Assembly: GCA_002413745.1 (NCBI GenBank)
Contig: DHXP01000024.1
Coordinates: 1-59,464, forward strand
Length of the DNA stretch: 59,464 bases
Origin: Flavobacterium sp. UBA5153
Lineage (GTDB): Bacteria > Bacteroidota > Bacteroidia > Flavobacteriales > Flavobacteriaceae
Direction of reading: 5' to 3'
Shown here: positions 53,801 to 59,464 of the stretch, in pieces
Layout: the number at the start of each line of letters is the position of its first letter
Numbering within the stretch: the stretch's first letter is position 1
Translations under genes and position numbers: made by a program
The notes under the pieces: generated by a model
Told to the model about the DNA's origin: nothing
Seen by the model: only the letters and a program-made list of their open reading frames with translations
Databases searched by the model: none

Positions 53801-54071
53801 ACCTCGATTTGAAATTAGCCCTATCAGGGTTTTGAACCCTGATAGGGTTGTCGGAAAAGTTTATATAAACGAAACCCAGTATTTTGAAAATGTTCCCGAA
53901 GTAGCTTGGAATTTCTACATTGGCGGATATCAACCCGCGCAAAAATGGCTCAAAGACCGTAAGGAACGCAAACTAGAATTTGACGATATTGCCCATTATC
54001 AAAAAATCATCGTTGCCTTGACAGAAACCGACCGATTGATGAAGGAGATTGATACAATAGCAATAGAATAG
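50802..54071 (+). CDS. Type IIG-like restriction-modification enzyme with four in-frame palindromes
   Basis: A 1089-residue protein from the ATG at 50802; an in-frame ATG at 50754 lies inside the previous terminator and before the promoter box. Nuclease part: PD-(D/E)xK pattern with D54, E68 and K70 (APDYII..GFIEAK). Methylase part: motif I DPATGTGTF near residue 379 and NPPY near 503, an N6-adenine methylase. There is no helicase. The C-terminal third is the likely specificity domain. Four palindromic elements are read in frame at 52135, 53381, 53523 and 53819, three of them in that last part. Whether the enzyme is active is unknown. Confidence 0.85.
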   Translation: MTLEQYIQNINLAYKRGSATEHTYRGDLKQLIESIVIDVAATNEPKRQQCGAPDYIITKKDIPVGFIEAKDIGDKDLAGAKKTGNKEQFDRYKNSLNNLIFTDYLDFHLYIDGVFITKIAIAEIQNGTIFSLPENFATFTNLIKDFCVHISQSIKSSKKLAEMMAGKARLLADIIEKSLLSDQETQENSTLKDQMNAFKEILIHDITPKGFADVYAQTIAYGMFAARLHDPTLPTFSRQEAAELIPKSNPFLRKLFGYIAGPDIDDRIKWIVDSLVEIFLACNVEEILKNYGKSTKMEDPIIHFYETFLSEYDPKLRKARGVWYTPKPVVNFIVRAVDDILKTEFDLPQGLADNSKTKIKIDLQGKKVEQEVHKVQILDPATGTGTFLAEVVKHVHKKFKGQQGVWSNYVETHLLPRLNGFELLMASYAMAHLQMDLLLTETGYTPLSRGAGGVSQRLKIYLTNSLEESHPDTGTLFANWLSSEANEANFIKRDTPVMCIVGNPPYSGESNNKGEWIMQLMEDYKKEPGGKEKLKERNPKWINDDYVKFLRYGQHYIERNGSGVLAFINPHGFLDNPTFRGMRWNLLKTYDKIYTIDLHGNSKKKETSPDGSADVNVFDIMQGVSINIFVKTGKKKANELGQVFHYDLYGKRDLKYDFLSENSLKNIEFTELPNVAPNYFFANKDFDEQKGYDKAFAVNELFKVNGVGIVTARDNFTIHSTKLNLQKTIEEFLSLDDESARRKFDLGKDVRDWQVNYARKDLQSHYPNDKKLIKISYRPFEDKYTFYTGKSKGFHCYPRNEVMQNFVNRENLGLATIRINKEDEFSSVFITKNLADARLSDRFMTSIYPLYLYPETNGEQSLSGFETLTGMNGSENNATLKRIPNLNTEIVNKIASNLGLTFVPEKDTFVKVSNFDKGSFAPIDILDYIYAVLHSPTYREKYKEFLKIDFPKIPYPKDSKTFWELVELGSQIREIHLLESATVEDYITEFNIDGDCVVGKPRFEISPIRVLNPDRVVGKVYINETQYFENVPEVAWNFYIGGYQPAQKWLKDRKERKLEFDDIAHYQKIIVALTETDRLMKEIDTIAIE
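52135..52163. repeat. In-frame family A variant in the restriction-modification gene
   Basis: CTCCCCTCTC GAGAGGAGCTGGGGGTG, translated TPLSRGAGGVS between the methylase motifs I and IV, just before RLKIYLTNSLEE. Confidence 0.75.
53381..53413. repeat. In-frame family B palindrome 1 in the restriction-modification gene
   Basis: 16-base arms ATCCCTGTCAGGGTTT / AAACCCTGACAGGGAT with a one-base centre, read as SLSGFETLTGM. Length 33 is a multiple of three. Confidence 0.9.
53523..53555. repeat. In-frame family B palindrome 2 in the restriction-modification gene
   Basis: 16-base arms ACCTTTGTCAAAGTTT / AAACTTTGACAAAGGT with a one-base centre, read as TFVKVSNFDKG. It shares the TGTCA..GTTT core with the first copy and is near identical to the intergenic copy at 41577. 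Confidence 0.9.
53819..53847. repeat. In-frame family B palindrome 3 in the restriction-modification gene
   Basis: 13-base arms CCCTATCAGGGTT / AACCCTGATAGGG with a three-base centre, read as PIRVLNPDRV. Confidence 0.9.
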
Positions 54072-54073
54072 TT

Positions 54074-54514
54074 ATGGATGAAGATTTAAAAAAGTTTGTA
54101 TTATATACTGCTTCAAGCGGAGAAATATGCGTCGATGTTTTGTTGCAAAATGAATCGGTTTGGCTTTCACAAAAAGCAATGGCGTTATTGTTTGACTGTA
54201 GTACGGACAATGTTTCATTACACTTAAAAAATATTTTTGAAAGTAATGAATTAGAAGAAAATTCAGTTACCGAGGTTTTCTCGGCAACTGCATCAGATGG
54301 TAAAACCTACAAAGTAAAACATTATAGTCTCGATGCCATAATTTCTGTTGGATATAGAGTAAACTCTACTAAAGCCACACAATTTCGTATTTGGGCAACC
54401 CAAACTTTAAAAGAATATATTATAAAAGGTTTTGTGTTGGATGATAATCGTTTAAAACAAGGTCAAGCTATCAACCCTAACAGGGTTCGAAACCCTGTTA
54501 GGGTTGAAATTTAA
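54074..54514 (+). pseudogene. RhuM family gene truncated by a REP/RAYT insertion
   Basis: The first 130 residues match RhuM (VWLSQKAMALLFDCSTDNVSLHLKNIF, SLDAIISVGYRV, TQFRIWATQTLKEYIIKGFVLDD). RhuM proteins are usually more than 300 residues and often accompany restriction systems, as here two bases after the enzyme gene. The frame leaves homology at LKQGQ and runs into a family B palindrome, ending as AINPNRVRNPVRVEI. The rest of RhuM is not present after the transposase. The shortened protein may still bind DNA or be dead. Confidence 0.82.
54471..54507. repeat. Left REP palindrome of the RAYT unit
   Basis: 17-base arms TCAACCCTAACAGGGTT / AACCCTGTTAGGGTTGA with a three-base centre. It encodes the false C-terminus of RhuM and lies 20 bases before the transposase ATG. 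Confidence 0.9.
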
Positions 54515-54527
54515 AAGAAATAGTAAA

Positions 54528-55142
54528 ATGGAAATAAAAGAACCCATACTTCCCGGAAATTACTACCACATTTACAATCGTGGTAATAATGGAATTGACA
54601 TATTTCTTGAAAACGAGAATTACTATCATTTTCTTCGGTTGTATGATAAATACATAGAACCTATTGCCGAAACGTATGCTTGGTGCTTGTTGAAAAATCA
54701 CTTTCATATCTTGGTGAGAATCAAAGAAAAAGTTGAAATAGAACAAGATGAGTTGACCTACACCACAACTGAAAAACCAAAAATCATTGACCCATCAAGA
54801 CAGTTTTCGCATTTATTCAATGCTTATACGCAAGCTGTAAATAAACGCCATAATAGAACAGGAAGTTTATTTGAAACAACTTTTGAAAGAAAATTAGTTT
54901 CTTCTGAAAAGTATTTTCAACAATTGATTTTTTACATCCATAACAATCCAGTACATCACGGTTTTGTTACGAAAATGAGTTTGTACCCTTGGTCATCATA
55001 TGGAACAATAATTTCGGACAAACCCACAAAACTAAAAAGAAAGGAAGTTGTTGAATTATTCGGAGATGTAGAGAACTTTATTTTTTATCACAATCAACAA
55101 CAGAATTTGAATGAAATTATTGATTTTATAATCGAATACTAA
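54528..55142 (+). CDS. REP-associated tyrosine transposase (RAYT, Y1 family)
   Basis: A 204-residue single-strand transposase from the ATG at 54528; an in-frame ATG at 54504 lies inside the left palindrome. YYHIYNRGNNG is the opening block, NHFHILV the HUH metal motif, GSLFETTFERKLV the middle block, and IFYIHNNPVHHG contains the probable catalytic tyrosine; YPWSSYGT follows. Family members cut and join DNA at REP hairpins. Palindromes flank it on both sides, which supports mobilisation of those elements. Confidence 0.9.
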   Translation: MEIKEPILPGNYYHIYNRGNNGIDIFLENENYYHFLRLYDKYIEPIAETYAWCLLKNHFHILVRIKEKVEIEQDELTYTTTEKPKIIDPSRQFSHLFNAYTQAVNKRHNRTGSLFETTFERKLVSSEKYFQQLIFYIHNNPVHHGFVTKMSLYPWSSYGTIISDKPTKLKRKEVVELFGDVENFIFYHNQQQNLNEIIDFIIEY

Positions 55143-55155
55143 TCTTCCCAACCAA

Positions 55156-55184
55156 CCCTGTCAGGGTTTGAAACCCTGACAGGG
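55156..55184. repeat. Right REP palindrome of the RAYT unit
   Basis: CCCTGTCAGGGTTT / AAACCCTGACAGGG with a one-base centre, 13 bases after the transposase stop; almost identical to the copy at 53381 in the restriction-modification gene. Confidence 0.9.
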
Positions 55185-55208
55185 ATAAAGGGTTAAATAA
55201 AAAAAACT

Positions 55209-55535
55209 ATGAACCTAAAAAACTCCCAACTCGAAGTAGATAATTGGATCAAAGAACACGGTGTTCGCTATTTCAACGAATTGACAAATATGGCGCAACT
55301 TACCGAAGAAGTAGGCGAAGTTGCCCGAATTATTGCCCGTCGTTACGGAGAACAATCCGAAAAAGAAAGCGATAAAAACAAAGACCTTGGCGAGGAATTA
55401 GCCGACGTGGTTTTTGTGGTTTTGTGTCTCGCCAACCAAACCGGAATCGATTTGCAAGCCGCTTTCGACAAAAAATTGGACTTAAAATCGGTGCGGGATA
55501 AAGACAGACACAAAAACAACGAAAAATTAAAATAA
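55209..55535 (+). CDS. MazG-like nucleotide pyrophosphohydrolase
   Basis: A 108-residue, all-helical enzyme: AQLTEEVGEVARIIARRYGE and LGEELADVVFVVLCLANQTGIDL supply the acidic metal-binding residues (EExxE and ExxD). Such enzymes remove pyrophosphate from nucleoside triphosphates, often damaged ones. It precedes aroA by 47 bases and may share its transcript. Confidence 0.9.
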   Translation: MNLKNSQLEVDNWIKEHGVRYFNELTNMAQLTEEVGEVARIIARRYGEQSEKESDKNKDLGEELADVVFVVLCLANQTGIDLQAAFDKKLDLKSVRDKDRHKNNEKLK

Positions 55536-55582
55536 TTTAAATCTCTGTGTATCTTTGCGCTTCTTTGTGAAATAATTAAAAA

Positions 55583-56830
55583 ATGAATTTACTACTACAT
55601 TCTTCTCCCGAAAGCTTTCGGGACTGTAATCCACAGTCTGCAATCCAAATAACTGGCTCAAAATCCGAAAGCAACAGGTTGCTGCTGTTACAGGCTTTGT
55701 TCCCCAATATTACAATAGAAAACATATCAAATTCTGATGACAGCGAAGTGATGCAAATGGCTTTGAAAGGCAATGAGGAAATTATTGACATTCATCACGC
55801 AGGCACGGCAATGCGATTTTTGACCGCTTTTTTTGCCATACAAGAACACAGAACAGTGACTTTGACGGGATCTTCTCGTATGAAAGAACGACCAATCAAG
55901 ATTTTGGTTGATGCTTTACAACAATTGGGAGCCAAAATAGAATATATAGAAAATGAAGGTTTTCCGCCAATAAAAATCACGGGTCAAAAACTCTCGCAAA
56001 ATAAAGTTTCTTTACCGGCAAGCGTGAGTAGCCAATATATTTCGGCACTTTTGCTAATAGCGCCAAAACTTGAAAACGGAATAGAATTGAGGTTAGAAGG
56101 CGAAATCACATCTGTTCCCTATATCAAAATGACATTGGCCTTGCTGAACGAAATTGGTGTTGAAACATCTTTCGAGGAAAATAAAATTATTGTCACGCCG
56201 AGCGCATTCGAGGCGCCAAGACCTCAAACTTTGACTGTGGAAAGCGACTGGTCTTCAGCCTCTTATTTTTATTCTATCGCGGCTTTGGCCAATGAAGGAA
56301 CAACAATTGCATTGTCAAGTTACAAAGAAAACAGTTTACAAGGCGATTCAGATTTAGTAGAAATCTACAAGAATCTTGGAGTAGAAACTATTTTTGAAAA
56401 TAATCAAATTATTCTCAAAAAACAGAGCGGATTTGAACTTGCAACTTTAAATTTGGAACTAAACAAAACCCCCGACATCGCCCAAACCATTGTTGTAACC
56501 TGTTTAGGATTGGGAATTGGTTGCCATTTAACCGGTTTGCATACCTTGAAAATTAAAGAGACTGACAGGCTAGAAGCCTTAAAAACAGAAATGACGAAAC
56601 TCGGAGCCAATATATCGGTGACCAATGACAGTCTAACGCTTCAGCCTTCGAGTCCAATCAATTCGAACGTGAAAATTGCCACTTATAACGACCACCGTAT
56701 GGCAATGGCATTTGCGCCTTTGGCATTAAAAGTGCCAATAATTATCGAAAATGCCGAAGTAGTTTCAAAATCGTATCCCGATTTTTGGAATGATTTAAAA
56801 AGTTTGGGTTTTGAGATATTGCAAAAATAA
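55583..56830 (+). CDS. aroA: 3-phosphoshikimate 1-carboxyvinyltransferase (EPSP synthase)
   Basis: A 415-residue enzyme of the shikimate pathway: TGSKSESNRLLLLQALF, HHAGTAMRFLTAFFA, LTGSSRMKERPIKILVDAL and KIKETDRLEAL are the family motifs. It makes EPSP from shikimate-3-phosphate and phosphoenolpyruvate. The N-terminal region contains SSPESFRDCNPQSA, partly read from an 18-base perfect palindrome (55606-55623), so an extra segment is present before ITGSKSESNR. It stands apart from the aromatic operon. Confidence 0.93.
   Translation: MNLLLHSSPESFRDCNPQSAIQITGSKSESNRLLLLQALFPNITIENISNSDDSEVMQMALKGNEEIIDIHHAGTAMRFLTAFFAIQEHRTVTLTGSSRMKERPIKILVDALQQLGAKIEYIENEGFPPIKITGQKLSQNKVSLPASVSSQYISALLLIAPKLENGIELRLEGEITSVPYIKMTLALLNEIGVETSFEENKIIVTPSAFEAPRPQTLTVESDWSSASYFYSIAALANEGTTIALSSYKENSLQGDSDLVEIYKNLGVETIFENNQIILKKQSGFELATLNLELNKTPDIAQTIVVTCLGLGIGCHLTGLHTLKIKETDRLEALKTEMTKLGANISVTNDSLTLQPSSPINSNVKIATYNDHRMAMAFAPLALKVPIIIENAEVVSKSYPDFWNDLKSLGFEILQK
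55606..55623. repeat. In-frame palindrome in the 5' end of aroA
   Basis: TCCCGAAAGCTTTCGGGA, a perfect 18-base palindrome read as PESFRD. Related short palindromes occur at 9609 and 58079. Confidence 0.8.
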
Positions 56831-56897
56831 AATCCGAGCAAATCTGCGTTGGCACATCCGTTTTATCTGTGTTCCAAAAAAATAAACATCGAAACAC

Positions 56898-56929
56898 TTG
56901 ACAACGCCTATCTTACAATCGTATATTTG
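56898..56929 (+). promoter_or_regulatory. queA promoter
   Basis: TTG (56898-56900), 21 bases, TATATTTG (56922-56929). A leader of about 60 bases precedes the ATG. Confidence 0.6.
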
Positions 56930-56995
56930 CACACGATTTAAAATTATGAAAGAGAAAACGCATAATTTATAATTCATAACTCATAACTTTCTCAA

Positions 56996-58045
56996 ATGAA
57001 ATTATCACATTTTCAATTCAATTTACCAAAAGAACTCCTTGCTGAATATCCAGCCGAAAACAGGGACGAATCTCGTTTAATGGTTATTGATCGCCAAAAA
57101 CAAACTATTGAACATAAAACCTTCAAAGATATTATCAATTATTTTGATGAAGGCGATGTGTTAATTCTGAACAATACCAAAGTTTTTCCGGCACGTTTAT
57201 ACGGGAACAAGGAAAAAACAGGAGCAAGAATCGAAGTTTTTTTGCTTAGGGAATTGAATGCTGAACAACGCCTTTGGGATGTTTTGGTTGATCCAGCTCG
57301 TAAAATCCGTATTGGTAACAAATTGTATTTTGGCAACGATGATTCATTGGTGGCCGAAGTTATTGATAATACAACCTCGCGTGGTAGAACATTGCGTTTC
57401 CTATATGATGGTTCTTATGAAGAATTTAGAAATAAATTGACCGAACTTGGTGAAACACCAATTCCAAAATACATCAGCAGAGACGTAACTCCGGAAGATG
57501 CGGAGCGTTACCAAACTATTTATGCCAAAGAGGAAGGAGCCGTTGCGGCGCCAACTGCCGGATTGCATTTCTCTAAACATTTATTGAAAAAATTAGAAAT
57601 CAAGGGAATAAAATTTGCCGAAGTAACCCTTCACGTTGGTTTAGGAACCTTCAATCCTGTTGAGGTCGAAGATTTGTCAAAACACAAAATGGATTCCGAA
57701 GAATTGAAAATCACCCAGGAAGCCTGTGATATTGTCAATGAAGCAAAAGCAAAAAAGAAACGCATTTGTGCCGTGGGAACCACCTCTATGCGTGCCATAG
57801 AAAGTTCCGTTTCGTCACAAAGAACACTGAATCCTTTTGACGGTTGGACAAACAAATTCGTTTTTCCACCGCATGATTTTAGCTTGGCAACGTGTATGAT
57901 TACTAATTTCCATACGCCAAAATCAACTTTATTGATGATGGTTTCTGCTTTCTGTGGACATGATTTAATGAAAAGAGCTTACGAAGAAGCCATCAAAGAA
58001 GGATATAAATTCTATTCTTACGGTGACGCAATGTTGATCATCTAG
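56996..58045 (+). CDS. queA: S-adenosylmethionine:tRNA ribosyltransferase-isomerase
   Basis: A 349-residue enzyme that transfers the ribosyl part of SAM to preQ1 in tRNA, making epoxyqueuosine. [61 protein letters not shown] and [18 protein letters not shown] are typical. It is another SAM user but is not linked to the sulfur block. Confidence 0.96.
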   Translation: MKLSHFQFNLPKELLAEYPAENRDESRLMVIDRQKQTIEHKTFKDIINYFDEGDVLILNNTKVFPARLYGNKEKTGARIEVFLLRELNAEQRLWDVLVDPARKIRIGNKLYFGNDDSLVAEVIDNTTSRGRTLRFLYDGSYEEFRNKLTELGETPIPKYISRDVTPEDAERYQTIYAKEEGAVAAPTAGLHFSKHLLKKLEIKGIKFAEVTLHVGLGTFNPVEVEDLSKHKMDSEELKITQEACDIVNEAKAKKKRICAVGTTSMRAIESSVSSQRTLNPFDGWTNKFVFPPHDFSLATCMITNFHTPKSTLLMMVSAFCGHDLMKRAYEEAIKEGYKFYSYGDAMLII

Positions 58046-58056
58046 CACTATATTTT

Positions 58057-58108
58057 ATCCCCCCTCTCCTTTGGAGAGTTCCGATAGCTATCGGAATGGG
58101 ATGAGGAT
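58057..58108. repeat. Composite family A repeat with nested palindrome
   Basis: CCCCTCTCC TTT GGAGAG is interrupted by TTCCGATAGCTATCGGAA (58079-58096) and resumes as TGGGATGAGGA. Confidence 0.75.
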
Positions 58109-58112
58109 TACT

Positions 58113-58143
58113 AATCTCGCCAGCAATGGCGAGATTTTTTATT
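58113..58143. terminator. Terminator between queA and the convergent secreted-protein gene
   Basis: AATCTCGCCA, GCAA loop, TGGCGAGATT, then a T-run on the plus side. Confidence 0.85.
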
Positions 58144-58160
58144 TATTAAAAGTTGGGTTG

Positions 58161-59059
58161 TTACTGTGCCACTTGTTTTAGCAAACCTTCAATATTGCCG
58201 GGTGTTGACATAATTTTAGTAAATGTTCCCATTGTTAAATCTGGAAATGAGAGTGCAATTCTATAACGACCATGAAGAATTTGAACTTTATTGCCTATTA
58301 CCAAAACTTCATACGGAAGGAATGCCGTGTGTTTTGGCTTATTTGTATCGATAATTGGCATAAATTTACTTTCGCCATTCTCACCTGAAAGAGCAAAGCC
58401 ATAAAGGGTTAATTCTCCGCCTGGAATAGAGACTTTGTAAACCATTTTTACATTAGGGATGCCTTTTTTAATTGATAAGTCAATTTTTGCGACAGCCGCA
58501 TTGTGATTGCTAAAACTTCCTAGCTCTACAGTGTCATCAAAATAAGGCATTCCAAGCATATAATGGTATTTGCGCAATTCTTTAACTGACAATCCTTTTT
58601 TTGAACCAAATTGTTTTCCAACAAATGACCCACTGGCTTTCATGGCACTTTCTAAATGTTTGGATAATGTGGTATAGTAAGAAGAGACTTTGTCAAAATC
58701 GTTTCTAAAATAGGCATTTCCCCAATAAGCAGGATTTGTGTACGAAACAATTGTTTTCTCGTTTTCGCTGGTGATGCCAATTCGAAGCGTTGCGGCAAAT
58801 CCGGTCAAACCGCCTATTTTTTTACGGCACTTTCAAGCTCAAGGGAACTAATAATTATTATCAATCGGTTTTTGTCGTTGGCTGGTTGATAATGACCCAC
58901 TACTTTTAATCCATTTTGTTCGAGATTATCCAGTAAATTTTTATTGACGTTCGAAATGCTTTCGGTAGTTTCAAATCCTAAAATGTAGGGAGATAAATTT
59001 TGGGCAGAAACATAATGCAAAGGTAACAGCAACATTAAAATAATTCTTAAAATTTTCAT
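58161..59059 (-). pseudogene. Secreted protein of unknown function, split by a frameshift
   Basis: The 5' part (59059 to 58814) encodes a signal peptide ending near VSAQ and 60 more residues to LELESAVKK, then a stop. The 3' part (58808 to 58161, 215 residues) continues at once in the next frame with TGFAATLRIGITSENEKTIVSYTNPAYWG. One extra A in the A7 run after GCCGT would join them as VKKIGGLTGFAATLRIG, a protein of about 298 residues. Continuity of the sequence shows it was one gene. The function is unknown; a sequencing slip in the homopolymer is possible. Confidence 0.8.
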
Positions 59060-59142
59060 GATATATAATTGGTTTTAGGTTTATATTGTTTTTTTTAAAT
59101 ATTTAGGTATCAGTTGTTGAATTCAAATTGTAAAAATTATAA

Positions 59143-59355
59143 ATGCAGTTTATTGTTTCACAAATCAACTCTAAAAACAATAAATATGTGATCACAGATG
59201 CCACAAATTTAAAGACTGCCGTTACTGATTCTTATGATATATATCATGATTTTAAAATTATAACTTTCAACCAACCAAAATGGGGATATAAAAATATTGA
59301 GAACATTTTAAAACGGCACAAAAAGTATTTAATACCATTGGTTAGTATATTTTAG
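59143..59355 (+). CDS. Small hypothetical protein (70 aa)
   Basis: A 70-residue ORF, MQFIVSQINSKNNKYVITDA at the start and a basic end KNIENILKRHKKYLIPLVSIF. The composition is protein-like, with alternating strands and a terminal helix. It is divergent from the frameshifted gene. I do not recognise it; the remaining 109 bases of the window show no feature. Confidence 0.45.
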   Translation: MQFIVSQINSKNNKYVITDATNLKTAVTDSYDIYHDFKIITFNQPKWGYKNIENILKRHKKYLIPLVSIF

Positions 59356-59464
59356 TCCAATCGTTATAGTATAATGCCGCTGTATATTTCATTTAGTTCC
59401 CTTTTTATTGGACTAATTTGAAATAACTACCGGTATTGTTATCGTTTTCTAGCATAAATTTTGC

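Larger units (their letters stand above)
54471..55184. mobile_element. REP-RAYT-REP unit inserted in rhuM
   Basis: Two family B palindromes (54471-54507 and 55156-55184) bracket the transposase gene and the only REP-free junctions are RhuM homology on the left and unrelated sequence on the right. The right side lacks the rest of RhuM, so insertion was accompanied or followed by deletion. Confidence 0.7.

Noticed and set aside
53381-55184. Family B palindromes as a CRISPR array
   Set aside because: The units differ from one another, spacing is irregular and they lie inside coding sequence; no cas genes are present.

Overview
The window looks like a chromosomal segment of a Flavobacterium-type Bacteroidota. 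The evidence is the low GC content, start sites without Shine-Dalgarno sequences, promoters of the Bacteroidota type (TTTG, about 20 nt, TAnnTTTG), the gliding-motility gene gldA, a GLPGLI protein paired with an outer-membrane barrel, a methionine synthase split into two genes, and many small palindromic repeats. All calls are made by reading; no database search was run.

Layout. 1-14.9 kb: peptidase E (cut by the window edge), an operon of three related secreted proteins plus a DUF6702-like protein, an M1 peptidase, tatA with a PAP2 phosphatase, an O-methyltransferase translationally coupled to a toxin-antitoxin pair, rlmN, a deoxynucleoside kinase, and the GLPGLI/barrel pair. 15-39.8 kb: an almost complete sulfur and methionine block: metK, metY, a fused acetyltransferase/aspartokinase/homoserine dehydrogenase, osmC, metZ, an Rrf2 regulator, a TauE exporter, cysH, cysD, cysN, a siroheme sulfite reductase, cobA, a siroheme synthase, split metH and metF. 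Sulfate is reduced via APS (there is no cysC), sulfide is put onto O-acylhomoserine, and homocysteine is methylated and turned into SAM. 40-47.1 kb: gldA, an M28 peptidase, then the aromatic block pheA, aminotransferase, tyrA and DAHP synthase/chorismate mutase. 47.2-59.4 kb: rsgA, dtd, a Panacea-type toxin-antitoxin candidate, a type IIG-like restriction-modification enzyme, a rhuM gene cut short by a REP-associated transposase, mazG, aroA, queA and a frameshifted secreted protein.

The most striking content is regulatory RNA. metK has a SAM-II-like riboswitch and a good promoter. The fused threonine/methionine gene and metH each have a SAM-I riboswitch with P2 covariation between the two copies. 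metY is preceded by two short ORFs, each followed by an intrinsic terminator; the second has 10 Met/Cys codons out of 29. pheA is preceded by an 18-residue leader with 8 Phe/Tyr codons followed by a terminator. In the pheA leader and the second metY leader the 5' arm of a possible antiterminator begins at or just after the leader stop codon, as expected for attenuation by ribosome stalling.

A second theme is small palindromic elements. They lie between genes but also inside reading frames (siroheme synthase, aminotransferase, tyrA, aroA, and four times in the restriction-modification gene). A RAYT transposase sits between two of these palindromes inside rhuM, which suggests a local source for one family.
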